This document shows, piece by piece, positions 24,794 to 34,727 of a stretch of DNA of 64,000 nt. Source of the DNA: Beijerinckiaceae bacterium (GTDB taxonomy: Bacteria > Pseudomonadota > Alphaproteobacteria > Rhizobiales > Beijerinckiaceae); NCBI GenBank assembly GCA_947454485.1, contig CANGJJ010000005.1, positions 221,664 through 285,663 of the forward strand. The letters are read 5' to 3'. Each line of letters begins with the position of its first letter. Positions within the stretch are counted from its first letter, which is position 1. The translations under genes were made by a program, and so were the position numbers. Below the pieces are notes generated by a model that saw only the letters and a list, made by a program, of their open reading frames with translations, did not search any database and was not told the DNA's origin.

Positions 24794-26101
24794 ATGTCGC
24801 AGAAGAATGATGCCGCCACCAGCACCAATATCCATGCAGGCCGTCGTGAGTTTCTGCGCAATTCAAGCGCAACAGCATTGATCAGCGCTATCAGCAGCAG
24901 CTTCCCCAGTGGCGTCTTTGCGCAAACATCAGGCCCAGAAGTCAGCAAGGCAGTGCTTGGCTATATCGCTTTGACGGATGCAGCAGCCCTCATCCTCGCC
25001 AAAGAAAAAGGCCTCTTTGATAAATTTGGCATGAAGGATGTCGAAATTTCAAAACAGGCGTCATGGGCGGCCACGCGCGACAATCTCGTTTTAGGTGGCG
25101 AGAAAAACGGCATCGACGGCGCACATATCCTCACCCCGATGCCCTATCTCATTTCAACCGGCAAGGTGACACAAAATAACGTACCGACGCCGATGTATAT
25201 TCTCGCACGCCTCAATCTCGACAGTCAGGCCATCTCGGTTGCGCAGGAATATAAAGACACAGGCGTCGGACTGAATGCCTCTGCACTGAAAACGGCGTTC
25301 GAGAAAAAGAAAGCGGCAGGCAAGGAAGTGAAGATCGCGATGACCTTCCCCGGCGGCACGCATGATTGCTGGATCCGCTACTGGCTCGCAGCTGCTGGCA
25401 TTGATCCTGACAAGGATGTCTCAACCATTGTCGTGCCGCCGCCCCAAATGGTTGCCAATATGAAGGTTGGCAATATGGACGCCTTCTGTGTGGGCGAGCC
25501 GTGGAATGAGCAACTCGTCAATCAGGGCATCGGCTTTACGGCCTGCACCACGGGCGAAATCTGGAAGAAGCATCCTGAAAAAGCACTCGGCATGCGCGCT
25601 GATTGGGTCGATAAAAACCCCAAGGCAACGCAAGCAATTCTGGCCGCTGTTCTCGAAGCCCAACAATGGGCCGACAAGATCGAGAACAAGGAAGAGATGG
25701 CCAATATTCTTGGTCGTCGCCAATGGTTCAATGTGCCGCCTGCCGATGTGCTCGGCCGCCTCAAGGGCGACATCAACTACGGAAATGGACGCATAGCCAC
25801 TGCAACTGGCCTTGAAATGAAATTCTTCAAGGACGATGCCTCTTATCCTTTCAAGAGCCATGACGCATGGTTCCTCGCGGAGAATATCCGCTGGGGCAAG
25901 TTTGATCCAGCAACCGACATCAAAGCGCTTGTTGACAAGGTAAACCGCGAAGATCTCTGGCGCGCAGCTGCGAAATCAATTGGCGCAATCGCACCTGCGT
26001 CAAGCTCGCGCGGCAAAGAGACATTCTTCGACGGCAAGGTCTTCGATCCGGAAAATCCGAGCGCCTATCTCACAAGCCTCGCCATCAAACGCGTCGCCTG
26101 A
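24794..26101 (+). CDS. nrtA: nitrate ABC transporter substrate-binding protein (NrtA/NasF family)
   Basis: 435 residues. A twin-arginine signal is clear: GRREFLRNSSATALISAISSS then GVFAQ, giving a mature protein from about residue 45. The mature chain has SKAVLGYIALTDAAALILAKEKGLF, MTFPGGTHDCWIRYWLAAAGIDPD and GNMDAFCVGEPWN, characteristic of nitrate/bicarbonate-type binding proteins NrtA/CmpA. It is the first structural gene behind the regulated leader. Tat export fits the family, whose members fold before export. The following permease gene starts 11 bases later. Confidence 0.93.
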   Translation: MSQKNDAATSTNIHAGRREFLRNSSATALISAISSSFPSGVFAQTSGPEVSKAVLGYIALTDAAALILAKEKGLFDKFGMKDVEISKQASWAATRDNLVLGGEKNGIDGAHILTPMPYLISTGKVTQNNVPTPMYILARLNLDSQAISVAQEYKDTGVGLNASALKTAFEKKKAAGKEVKIAMTFPGGTHDCWIRYWLAAAGIDPDKDVSTIVVPPPQMVANMKVGNMDAFCVGEPWNEQLVNQGIGFTACTTGEIWKKHPEKALGMRADWVDKNPKATQAILAAVLEAQQWADKIENKEEMANILGRRQWFNVPPADVLGRLKGDINYGNGRIATATGLEMKFFKDDASYPFKSHDAWFLAENIRWGKFDPATDIKALVDKVNREDLWRAAAKSIGAIAPASSSRGKETFFDGKVFDPENPSAYLTSLAIKRVA

Positions 26102-26112
26102 AGGGAAATCCC

Positions 26113-27003
26113 ATGCCCCTCCCTGTCGCAAAAGCAGATGTGAAGGCGGAAGCGGAAGTCCCAGCAAAGGTGCTCGCGCTGCCGCTGAAAAAGACGAGCC
26201 TGATGAAAAATTTTGCGCCCGGCATGCGCGATCTCGCATCGCGCATCATTCCGCCCCTCGTCATGACAGGTGCTTTTCTACTGATCTGGCAGATGCTCTG
26301 CGCCAAGCAAGGCGCAACGCTTCCTGCACCCAGCGTCGTGTGGCGTGAAGCATCTGATCTCATCACACAGCCCTTCTTTATTCTTGGCCCACAAGACATT
26401 GGGCTTGGCTGGCGCGTGCTGACCTCGCTGCAACGCGTGATGTTTGGCTTTGGTCTAGCAGCGATCGTAGGCGTCTTTGTCGGCGCACTGATTGGTCAAT
26501 CTGTGTGGGCGATGCGCGGGCTTGATCCGATCTTTCAGGTCATGCGCACTGTGCCACCACTCGCATGGCTGCCCATTTCACTAGCAGCTTTTCGGGATAG
26601 CAATCCATCGGCCATTTTCGTGATCTTCATCACGTCGATTTGGCCGATCATCATCAACACGGCCGTCGGCATCCGCAATATTCCCCAAGACTATCGCAAT
26701 GTCGCTGCAGTGCTGCGTCTCAATCATCTCGAATTCTTCGTCAAGATCATGATCCCTTCTGCTGCGCCCTATATTTTCACGGGTCTGCGCATCGGAATCG
26801 GTCTCGCATGGCTCGCGATTGTTGCGGCTGAAATGCTGACAGGTGGCGTGGGTATTGGCTTCTTCATCTGGGATGCATGGAACTCATCGCGCTTACCCGA
26901 CATCGTCGTCGCTCTGATTTACATCGGAATCGTCGGCTTCATTCTCGACCGCATTGTTGGCGCCATCGGTGAGCTGGCAACGCGCGGCACCGCTGCTGCT
27001 TGA
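26113..27003 (+). CDS. nrtB: nitrate ABC transporter permease (NrtB family)
   Basis: 296 residues. After a charged N-terminal tail of about 45 residues come about six membrane segments. The permease coupling loop lies near residues 200-225 (NVAAVLRLNHLEFFVKIMIPSAAPYIFTGLRIG), the EAA-type motif. The MLTGGVGIGFFIWDAWN stretch is typical of the NrtB/TauC/SsuC class. It forms the membrane channel with the ATPase encoded next. Confidence 0.92.
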   Translation: MPLPVAKADVKAEAEVPAKVLALPLKKTSLMKNFAPGMRDLASRIIPPLVMTGAFLLIWQMLCAKQGATLPAPSVVWREASDLITQPFFILGPQDIGLGWRVLTSLQRVMFGFGLAAIVGVFVGALIGQSVWAMRGLDPIFQVMRTVPPLAWLPISLAAFRDSNPSAIFVIFITSIWPIIINTAVGIRNIPQDYRNVAAVLRLNHLEFFVKIMIPSAAPYIFTGLRIGIGLAWLAIVAAEMLTGGVGIGFFIWDAWNSSRLPDIVVALIYIGIVGFILDRIVGAIGELATRGTAAA

Positions 27004-27012
27004 GGATCTAAC

Positions 27013-27813
27013 ATGCTGCCAAGAGCCTATCTCAAAATTGATCAAGTCTGTCGCTCCTTTCAGCGCGGCCCGACGACAAGCGAAGTTTTGAAAGACGTCT
27101 CAGTGACAATCGACAAGGGAGAATATGTCTCCATCATTGGTCATTCGGGCTGCGGAAAATCAACCTTGCTCAATATGATTGCTGGCCTGCTTCCCGTTTC
27201 AAGCGGCGGCATTCTGCTTGAAGACAGGGAAGTGAACTCGCCCGGTCCCGACCGCGCAGTTGTCTTCCAAAACCATTCACTCCTGCCTTGGCTCACTGTC
27301 TATGACAATGTGCGACTTGCCGTGAACAAGGTCTTTTCCAATACCAAGAAAAAGGCAGAACGGCATGAGTGGACCATGCACAATCTCGATCTTGTGCAGA
27401 TGGCTCATGCCAAGGACAAGCGTCCTTCTGAAATATCTGGCGGTATGAAACAACGCGTTGGTATCGCTCGCGCGCTTGCGATGGAGCCAAAAGTTCTCCT
27501 GCTTGATGAGCCTTTTGGCGCGCTCGATGCTCTGACCCGCGCGCATCTGCAAGACAGCGTGATGCAAATCCATGCTGCACTGAAAAACACCGTCATCATG
27601 ATCACGCATGACGTGGATGAAGCGGTTTTACTTTCAGATCGCATCATCATGCTCACCAACGGTCCCGCAGCGCGCATCGGCGAAATCGCAAATGTCGATC
27701 TCGCCCGCCCGCGCCGTCGCCTCGAGCTCGCATCCAACGCAAATTACATCGGCGCCCGCGAAGCGGTTCTGCGCTTCCTTTATGAGCGCCACCACTTTGT
27801 CGAAGCAGCCTGA
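27013..27813 (+). CDS. nrtC: nitrate ABC transporter ATP-binding protein (NrtC/NrtD type)
   Basis: 266 residues. Walker A GHSGCGKST lies near residue 44, the Q-loop near FQNHSLLPW, the signature ISGGMKQR near 142, and Walker B LLLDEPFGALD near 162; the switch His is in MITHDVDEAV. It has no C-terminal NrtA-like domain, so it corresponds to the short ATPase (NrtD/NasD) rather than the cyanobacterial fused NrtC. A single ATPase would have to form a homodimer. Confidence 0.92.
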   Translation: MLPRAYLKIDQVCRSFQRGPTTSEVLKDVSVTIDKGEYVSIIGHSGCGKSTLLNMIAGLLPVSSGGILLEDREVNSPGPDRAVVFQNHSLLPWLTVYDNVRLAVNKVFSNTKKKAERHEWTMHNLDLVQMAHAKDKRPSEISGGMKQRVGIARALAMEPKVLLLDEPFGALDALTRAHLQDSVMQIHAALKNTVIMITHDVDEAVLLSDRIIMLTNGPAARIGEIANVDLARPRRRLELASNANYIGAREAVLRFLYERHHFVEAA

Positions 27814-27827
27814 GTAAGGACGCAACC

Positions 27828-30281
27828 ATGTCACAAAGACTAGTCGTCATCGGCAACGGAATGGCCGCAGGCCGTGTGCTTGACCATGTGTTTGAAGCAG
27901 ATGACAGCCGCTATAAGATCACGATCTTCGGCGCCGAACCCCGCGTCAATTATAACCGCATCATGTTGTCGCCGGTTCTCTCAGGTGAGAAAGAATTTGC
28001 AGACATCATCACACATGATGAAGACTGGTATGAGAGCCACAAGATTGATCTGCGCAAAGGTCGCAGTATCGTCGCCATCGACCGCGCTGCCAAAGCTGTC
28101 ATTGACGATCAAGGTCATCGCACGCCTTACGATAAGTTGCTGGTGGCAACCGGCTCGATGCCCTTCATCATTCCTGTCCCTGGCAAAGATCTGAAAGGCG
28201 TTGTCACCTATCGCGATCTCGATGATGTCAAGGCCATGCTGGCAGCAGCTGACAAAGGTGGCTCTGTCGTGGTGATTGGTGGCGGCTTGCTGGGTCTTGA
28301 AGCTGCAGCTGGGCTTGCAATGCGCGGCATGAAAGTGACCGTCGTGCATTTGATGCCAACGCTGATGGAACGCCAGCTTGATAGCGCCGCTGGCTATCTT
28401 TTGCAGAAAGAGATTGAAGAACGCAGCATAAATGTCATCACCAAAGCGAATACCAAATCCATCATAGGTCACGATGGATATGTCAGCGCAGTCGAATTGG
28501 AAGACGGCACCAAAATTCCTGCCGATCTGGTTGTGATGGCGGTTGGCATTCGCGCCAATGCCGCTCTTGCCAAAGATGCTGGCATCACAGTGAATCGTGG
28601 TATCATCGTCGATGATTATATGCGCACCAATGATGAAGACGTTTTTGCAATTGGCGAATGCGTTGAACATCGTGGCCAGTGCTACGGTCTTGTCGCGCCG
28701 CTCTTTGAAATGGCCAAAGTGGTCGCCGCGCGCCTCACGGACAATGCCGAACCCACTTACGAAGGCTCGACCCTTTCGACCAAACTCAAAGTCACAGGCA
28801 TTGATCTCTTTTCTGCGGGAGACTTCGCCGAAAGTAAGGACCGCGAAGAGATCGTGCTGCGTGACGCTTCGCGCGGCGTTTATAAGCGACTTGTCCTGCG
28901 CGACAACCAACTCATCGGCGCCGTCATGTATGGCGACACAAGCGATAGCGCATGGTTTTTTGATCTGCTGAAGAACGGCACTGACATCAGCGAGATGCGG
29001 GATGTCCTAATCTTCGGCCAAAGCTTTGCTGGAGGGACCAAAGCGGACCCTTTGCTAGCCGTTGCCGCGCTGCCTGATGGGGCTGAAATCTGCGGCTGCA
29101 ACGGCGTTTGCAAGGGAACTATCGTCGAGGCCATCGCGACGAAGCAGCTCACAGATGTGAATGGCGTGCGCGCCCACACCAAGGCCTCTGCCTCATGCGG
29201 CACTTGCACGGGGCTCGTCGAGCAACTTCTCTCCCTCAGCTTGGGTGAAGGATTTCAGAAAGCTGCCATTGAGCCCATGTGCGGCTGCATCGATCTCGGT
29301 CATGCAGATGTGCGCCGCCTGATCGTGGCAAAGGAATTGAAATCAGTTCCAGCGGTCATGCAAGAACTCGAATGGAAGACCTCTTGCGGTTGCGCCAAAT
29401 GTCGTCCCGCTTTGAATTATTATCTGCTTTGCGACTGGCCGGAAGAATATGAAGACGATAGCCAGTCGCGCTACATCAATGAGCGCGTCCATGCGAATAT
29501 TCAAAAGAACGGCACATACTCCGTCGTGCCGCGCATGTGGGGCGGATTGACCAATGCGAAGGAGCTGCGAGCCATCGCCGATGTCGCAGATAAATATGAC
29601 ATCCCCACTGTCAAAGTGACTGGCGGCCAGCGCATCGATTTGCTCGGCGTGAAGAAAGAAGATTTGCCTGCAGTTTGGGCCGAGCTCAACAAGGCGGGCA
29701 TGGTATCAGGCCATGCTTATGCAAAGGGCTTGCGCACGGTGAAGACTTGCGTTGGCACTGACTGGTGCCGCTTTGGCACTCAAGATTCGACCGGCCTAGG
29801 CGTCAAAATCGAAAAATTCATGTGGGGTTCATGGACGCCGCACAAGGTAAAGATGGCCGTCTCTGGCTGCCCGCGCAACTGCGCTGAATCCACCTGCAAA
29901 GATATTGGTGTCATCTGCACAGATGCTGGCTACGACATTCTCTTCGCAGGCGCAGCTGGCCTTCATCTGCGTGAGACGGAGCTCCTGTGTAAAGCTACAA
30001 CAGAAGAAGATTGCATTGAGCATATAGCAGCCCTCACACAGCTCTATCGCGAACAAGGCTTCTATCTTGAACGCATTTACAAATGGGCACGTCGCGTAGG
30101 TATCGATACGATCCGCGCGCAGGTTGTCCAAGATACGGCACGACGCAAGGCGCTTTTTGAACGCTTCGTCATCTCCCAGCGCCAGGCGCAGATCGATCCT
30201 TGGGCCGAGCGAGTGGGCGGGAAAGACGCGCATGAATTCGAACCAATGGCAAGACTTGGCGTGATGGAGGCGGCACAATGA
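27828..30281 (+). CDS. nirB: assimilatory nitrite reductase [NAD(P)H], large subunit
   Basis: 817 residues. The N-terminal FAD/NAD module begins LVVIGNGMAAGR, with a second dinucleotide motif GSVVVIGGGLLGLEAA near residue 148. Two BFD-like [2Fe-2S] regions follow (CGCNGVCKG... SCGTC; and CGC... SCGCAKC) before about residue 530. The siroheme/[4Fe-4S] cysteines are Cys641, Cys647, Cys681 and Cys685 in the C-x5-C and C-x3-C pattern (TCVGTDWCR, CPRNC). It reduces nitrite to ammonium in the cytoplasm. It overlaps nirD by four bases. Confidence 0.95.
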   Translation: MSQRLVVIGNGMAAGRVLDHVFEADDSRYKITIFGAEPRVNYNRIMLSPVLSGEKEFADIITHDEDWYESHKIDLRKGRSIVAIDRAAKAVIDDQGHRTPYDKLLVATGSMPFIIPVPGKDLKGVVTYRDLDDVKAMLAAADKGGSVVVIGGGLLGLEAAAGLAMRGMKVTVVHLMPTLMERQLDSAAGYLLQKEIEERSINVITKANTKSIIGHDGYVSAVELEDGTKIPADLVVMAVGIRANAALAKDAGITVNRGIIVDDYMRTNDEDVFAIGECVEHRGQCYGLVAPLFEMAKVVAARLTDNAEPTYEGSTLSTKLKVTGIDLFSAGDFAESKDREEIVLRDASRGVYKRLVLRDNQLIGAVMYGDTSDSAWFFDLLKNGTDISEMRDVLIFGQSFAGGTKADPLLAVAALPDGAEICGCNGVCKGTIVEAIATKQLTDVNGVRAHTKASASCGTCTGLVEQLLSLSLGEGFQKAAIEPMCGCIDLGHADVRRLIVAKELKSVPAVMQELEWKTSCGCAKCRPALNYYLLCDWPEEYEDDSQSRYINERVHANIQKNGTYSVVPRMWGGLTNAKELRAIADVADKYDIPTVKVTGGQRIDLLGVKKEDLPAVWAELNKAGMVSGHAYAKGLRTVKTCVGTDWCRFGTQDSTGLGVKIEKFMWGSWTPHKVKMAVSGCPRNCAESTCKDIGVICTDAGYDILFAGAAGLHLRETELLCKATTEEDCIEHIAALTQLYREQGFYLERIYKWARRVGIDTIRAQVVQDTARRKALFERFVISQRQAQIDPWAERVGGKDAHEFEPMARLGVMEAAQ

Positions 30282-30625
30282 ATGCGCCCCTGAGCGCTTA
30301 TGTGGATGTAGGCGCAGCTGCCGATGTGCCCCTACGCGGCTCGCGCGTGGTTGCCTCGCCCCACGGCGATATCGCCATCTTCAAAGCAGCAGACGGGCTT
30401 CTCTTCGCATTGCGCGATTCTTGCCCGCATAAGCAAGGCCCCCTCAGTCAAGGCATTGTGCATGGCCATTCGGTCACCTGCCCGCTGCATAACTGGGTCA
30501 TTAGCCTCGAAACGGGCGCAGCACAGGGCGTTGATGAAGGCTGCACGGGCGCTATTCGACTTCACGTCGAGAATGGCCGCATTCTTCTCGATGTTAGCGC
30601 ACTCACTGCAATGTCGGCTGAGTGA
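30278..30625 (+). CDS. nirD: nitrite reductase small subunit, Rieske-like
   Basis: 115 residues with the Rieske-type ligands in order: Cys-x-His in SCPHKQGPLS (about residues 49-51) and Cys-x2-His in TCPLHNWVISLETG (about residues 67-70). All four ligands are kept, so it probably binds a [2Fe-2S] cluster, unlike E. coli NirD. It overlaps nirB by ATGA, indicating coupled translation, and partners NirB. Confidence 0.9.
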   Translation: MNAPLSAYVDVGAAADVPLRGSRVVASPHGDIAIFKAADGLLFALRDSCPHKQGPLSQGIVHGHSVTCPLHNWVISLETGAAQGVDEGCTGAIRLHVENGRILLDVSALTAMSAE

Positions 30626-30631
30626 ACTATC

Positions 30632-33280
30632 ATGGATGATCTGAGCCGCTGCAAATCAGTCAAAACCACTTGCCCCTATTGTGGTGTGGGATGTGGCGTC
30701 ATCGCAACTCCGCAGGCTGATGGAACAGTAACGATTGCAGGCGACCCCGATCATCCGGCGAATTATGGGCGTCTGTGTTCAAAGGGCACAGCGCTTGGCG
30801 AAACCCTCTCGCTTGATGACCGCCTTCTCTATCCACTAATTCATGGCAAGCGAGCAGATTGGGACAGCGCGCTTGACCTTATCGCCTCCACATTCAAGCA
30901 AACAATCGCAGAACACGGTCCCAACAGCGTGGCCTTCTATGTCTCAGGCCAGTTGCTGACAGAGGATTATTACGTCGCAAACAAGCTGATGAAGGGCTTT
31001 ATCGGCTCGGGTAATATCGACACCAATAGCCGCCTTTGCATGGCCTCTTCCGTTGCAGGTCATCGCCGCGCCTTCGGCACAGACACTGTGCCTGCAGTCT
31101 ATGAAGATCTTGAAAATGCGGATCTCGTTGTTCTCGTCGGCTCCAATCTTGCCTGGTGTCATCCAGTTCTCTTCCAGCGCCTCATGGCTGCGAAGGAAAG
31201 CCGCGGCACAAAGATTGTCGTCATTGATCCGCGCCGCAGCGCCACATGCGAGAGCGCTGATCTCCACCTCGCAATCAAGAGCGATGGCGATGTCGCGCTC
31301 TTTTCCGGATTGCTCGGCTGGCTTGATAGTCATGGCTATCGGGATGATGCCTTTGTCGATGCACACACCAACGGTGTGCAGGCTGCACTCGAAACGGCGC
31401 AACAGCTTACACTTGCACAGATCGGAAAAGAGACAGGACTCACCACTGAACAGATCGAAGCCTTCTATAAGCTTTGGGCCAAGACGCCGCGCGTTGTCAC
31501 GGCTTGGTCGCAAGGCGTCAATCAATCAACCAGCGGCTCAGACAAGGTTAATGCCATCATCAATTGCCACCTACTAACCGGGCGAATTGGCAAACCGGGC
31601 GCAGCGCCTTTTTCCATCACAGGCCAACCGAACGCCATGGGCGGCCGTGAGGTGGGCGGGCTTGCCAATATGCTCGCAGCCCATCTCGATATTGAAAACG
31701 ATGCGCATCGCGCCTTGGTGCAAAATTTTTGGGAGTCACCGGTCATTGCGAAAAAAACCGGATTAAAGGCTGTCGACCTTTTTAACGCGGTTGCAGACGG
31801 CAGCATTAAAGCCATCTGGATCATAGCGACAAATCCTGTCGATTCCATGCCCGATGCTGATTTGGTGCGTGGTGCGCTTGCCGCTTGTCCCTTTGTTGTT
31901 GTCTCCGATGTCATTCAGCACACTGATACAACCCACACTGCACATATATTGCTTCCTGCAACAGCATGGGGCGAGAAAGATGGTACCGTCACCAATTCAG
32001 AGCGGCGCATCTCCCGCCAACGCGCTTTTCTGGAAGCACCGGGTGAGACACGCGCAGACTGGCGCATCATCTGTGATGTGGCAAAGCGTATGGGCTTTGA
32101 AGCTGGCTTTGCCTTTACATCACCAAGCGAGATTTTTGCAGAACATGCGCATCTGTCGCAGATCACCAATGGCGAGCATGGTGACTTCAACATCGGGGCG
32201 CTGGCGGAAAGTTGTTATGACAGTTTTGCACCAACACAATGGCCAACGACTGACCGGACGAAAGGCGGTCGCTTTTTTAGCGACGGACGATTCTTTACCC
32301 AGGATGGCAGAGCGCGTTTCGTTGCAACAGCTCTACTCGAAAAGACCGGATCCTCGCGCCATACCTTGACCCTCAATACGGGCCGCATCCGCGACCAGTG
32401 GCACACGATGACACGCACCGGCAAAGCGCCACGCTTGATGGCACACCTGCCGGAGCCTTTCTGCGATATCCATCCCCTTGATGCAGAGCGACTCGGCATT
32501 GAAGACCAAGCTTTAATGCAGGTCGAGAATGAGCTTGCAGCCTGCATCTTGCGAGCGCGCGTCACTGAGGATCAAGCGGAAGGATCACTCTTCGTTCCTA
32601 TGCATTGGACGGATAGCTTCTCTGCCAAAGCCCGCGTTGATTCACTCGCGCAAAGCACTTTTGATGCCGTCTCTGGTCAGCCAGGCCTAAAATCCACGCG
32701 CGTCTCTGCACGAAATTTCCCGTTCAAATGGTCCGGTTTCGCCGTTTGCACAAATAAGCCGCAAGCGCACTGCGCTTATTGGGCACTTGGCCCGGTTGAA
32801 GGCGGCTGGCGCATTGAACTTGCGGGTGATGAATTGCCAGCCGATTGGCAAAGCTTCGCTGCGAGCTTGTTCAACATTCAGGAAGAGCAAGTCGACTGGA
32901 TCGCTTATAGCGACCGCAGCGGAGACAATCATCGTTTTGCAGCCTTCCACGGTGATTGCCTGCTTGGCGTTCTGTTCGTTTCATCAACAACACTATCTTG
33001 CGCACGCTCTTTCCTGATTGATGCCCTCAAGGCTGATCACGACGGCAACAACCGCATCCGCCTGCTCGCCGGTCGCCCTTCTGGCCCCGCAGTCGATGAT
33101 AGCAAGACTGTTTGTGTCTGCTTCTCTGTCGGCGAGAAGGCGATCCTGCGCGCTATCGAAGCGGGCGCAGAAACAACAGAGGCAGTGGGTCTGCAGATCA
33201 AGGCTGGCACAAATTGCGGCTCATGCCGCAGCGAAATCAGGAGGCTCTTAGATGAATATCATCTCGCGTCAGCCCTCTGA
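30632..33280 (+). CDS. nasA: assimilatory nitrate reductase, catalytic subunit
   Basis: 882 residues. The N-terminal [4Fe-4S] site is Cys14, Cys17, Cys21 and Cys49 (TCPYCGVGC ... YGRLCSKG). The molybdenum bis-MGD domains follow, with SRLCMASSVAGHRRAFG and TGRIGKPGAAPFSITGQPNAMGGREVGG as the typical NasA segments. The last 60 residues are a BFD-like [2Fe-2S] domain (VCVCFSVGEKAIL ... GTNCGSC), as in NasA of Klebsiella. There is no signal peptide, so it acts in the cytoplasm, reducing nitrate to nitrite. No separate NasB/ferredoxin gene is seen; the electron donor may be elsewhere. Confidence 0.94.
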   Translation: MDDLSRCKSVKTTCPYCGVGCGVIATPQADGTVTIAGDPDHPANYGRLCSKGTALGETLSLDDRLLYPLIHGKRADWDSALDLIASTFKQTIAEHGPNSVAFYVSGQLLTEDYYVANKLMKGFIGSGNIDTNSRLCMASSVAGHRRAFGTDTVPAVYEDLENADLVVLVGSNLAWCHPVLFQRLMAAKESRGTKIVVIDPRRSATCESADLHLAIKSDGDVALFSGLLGWLDSHGYRDDAFVDAHTNGVQAALETAQQLTLAQIGKETGLTTEQIEAFYKLWAKTPRVVTAWSQGVNQSTSGSDKVNAIINCHLLTGRIGKPGAAPFSITGQPNAMGGREVGGLANMLAAHLDIENDAHRALVQNFWESPVIAKKTGLKAVDLFNAVADGSIKAIWIIATNPVDSMPDADLVRGALAACPFVVVSDVIQHTDTTHTAHILLPATAWGEKDGTVTNSERRISRQRAFLEAPGETRADWRIICDVAKRMGFEAGFAFTSPSEIFAEHAHLSQITNGEHGDFNIGALAESCYDSFAPTQWPTTDRTKGGRFFSDGRFFTQDGRARFVATALLEKTGSSRHTLTLNTGRIRDQWHTMTRTGKAPRLMAHLPEPFCDIHPLDAERLGIEDQALMQVENELAACILRARVTEDQAEGSLFVPMHWTDSFSAKARVDSLAQSTFDAVSGQPGLKSTRVSARNFPFKWSGFAVCTNKPQAHCAYWALGPVEGGWRIELAGDELPADWQSFAASLFNIQEEQVDWIAYSDRSGDNHRFAAFHGDCLLGVLFVSSTTLSCARSFLIDALKADHDGNNRIRLLAGRPSGPAVDDSKTVCVCFSVGEKAILRAIEAGAETTEAVGLQIKAGTNCGSCRSEIRRLLDEYHLASAL

Positions 33281-34712
33281 GGCGCAACCCAACAGGCTGG
33301 CCGCCCTTGCGCGCTTACCGATCTTTCTTGATCTGCATGACAAGCCCGCCGTGCTCGCAGGCGGTTCTGCAGGCGCGGCCTGGAAGGCAGAACTTCTGGC
33401 TGCTGCGGGCGCTCATGTTCGCATCTATGCCGAAGAGCTTTCTACAGACATGACACATTTGCTGGAGCGCGGGGCAGCTGCTGGCAGCCTGACACATTAT
33501 GCTCGCGCTTGGCAGCCGTTAGACCTGAACGATGCAGCCATCGGCATCGCTGATTGCGAAAGCAAAGAAGAGGCGCTCGCGTTTCAACGCGCCTGCAAAG
33601 TTTCTGGCGTTATCTGCAACACGATCGACAAACGCGAAACATGCGATTTCGAGTTTGGCTCCATTGTTAATCGCTCGCCTGTTGTGATCTCCATCTCAAC
33701 AACGGGCGGCGCGCCAATTCTCGCGCAAGCCATTCGTCGCCGCATCGAGACCCTGCTCACGCCTTCGCTGGCCGACTGGGCGCAATGGGCAAAGGAAATT
33801 CGCAAAGACGTGATGGCCCGCCTATCGGCAGGACCACAGCGCCGCGCCTTTTGGGAACACTTCGCAGATCTCGCGCTCTCCTCGAAGGCACCATCGAAGA
33901 GCGAGCTCAATCTCGACCTACTCCTTCAGCAAGCAAGCAACAAAGCGCCTTCTCAAGGCCGCGTCACTCTTGTGGGTTCAGGACCTGGTGACGCTGAGCT
34001 TCTGACTCTGAAAGCCGTACGGGCACTCCAATCTGCAGACGTCATTCTGTTCGATGATCTCGTCTCTGATGATGTGCTCGAACTCGCACGACGTGAAGCG
34101 CAGCGCATGATGGTGGGGAAGCGGGCACGCTCCCCTTCCTGCGCTCAAGACGACATCAATGCGTTGATGTTGAAGCTCGCGAAACAGGGTAAACATGTTG
34201 TGCGTCTAAAGTCAGGCGACCCGATGATTTTTGGGCGTGCAGGTGAAGAGATAGAAAATCTGCGCAATGTCGATATCCCGGTTGAGGTTGTGCCCGGCAT
34301 CACCACAGCTAGTGCCTTTGCAGCCTCGCTTGGTCTCTCCTTGACGCATCGCGACCATGCGCAGTCGGTTCGATTTGTCACCGGCCACGCGCGTACCGGC
34401 GAATTGCCGAGTGATCTTGATTGGCCAGGCCTCGCACATGCAACCACGAGCCTCGTTTTTTACATGGCAGGTCGCACGGGACCGATCATTGCGCGCACGT
34501 TGATCGAGCACGGCATGACAAAAGACATGCCGGTTCTCATTGGCTGGTCCGTCTCGCGCATTAACCAGGGACATTGCGAAATGACTTTGGAGCAACTCGC
34601 CAACAGCACCAGCAACCCTGCCAAAGGCAGCCCAGTCCTGCTCTGCATCGGTTCTGCATTTGCCAACACTGAGACCATGAAAGCCCTGCAATCTCTCTCG
34701 CTAGCATCCTGA
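33252..34712 (+). CDS. cysG: siroheme synthase (CysG): uroporphyrinogen methyltransferase/precorrin-2 dehydrogenase
   Basis: 486 residues. The N-terminal Met8p-like dehydrogenase/ferrochelatase part covers about residues 18-235; its NAD loop GGSAGAAWKAELL departs slightly from the usual GGGxVAxRK. The methyltransferase domain begins near residue 236 (GRVTLVGSGPGDAELLTLKA) and carries VVRLKSGDPMIFGRAGEE and VEVVPGITTASAFAASLG. It makes the siroheme needed by NirB from uroporphyrinogen III. It overlaps the nasA end by 29 bases, so it belongs to the same operon. Confidence 0.93.
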   Translation: MNIISRQPSEAQPNRLAALARLPIFLDLHDKPAVLAGGSAGAAWKAELLAAAGAHVRIYAEELSTDMTHLLERGAAAGSLTHYARAWQPLDLNDAAIGIADCESKEEALAFQRACKVSGVICNTIDKRETCDFEFGSIVNRSPVVISISTTGGAPILAQAIRRRIETLLTPSLADWAQWAKEIRKDVMARLSAGPQRRAFWEHFADLALSSKAPSKSELNLDLLLQQASNKAPSQGRVTLVGSGPGDAELLTLKAVRALQSADVILFDDLVSDDVLELARREAQRMMVGKRARSPSCAQDDINALMLKLAKQGKHVVRLKSGDPMIFGRAGEEIENLRNVDIPVEVVPGITTASAFAASLGLSLTHRDHAQSVRFVTGHARTGELPSDLDWPGLAHATTSLVFYMAGRTGPIIARTLIEHGMTKDMPVLIGWSVSRINQGHCEMTLEQLANSTSNPAKGSPVLLCIGSAFANTETMKALQSLSLAS

Positions 34713-34727
34713 CAAGGATTACCGACC

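Noticed and set aside
27981..28910. 309-codon minus-strand frame inside nirB
   Set aside because: It lies fully antisense to well-conserved nirB sequence, its product is rich in His/Asp/Asn and resembles no family; a codon-bias shadow.
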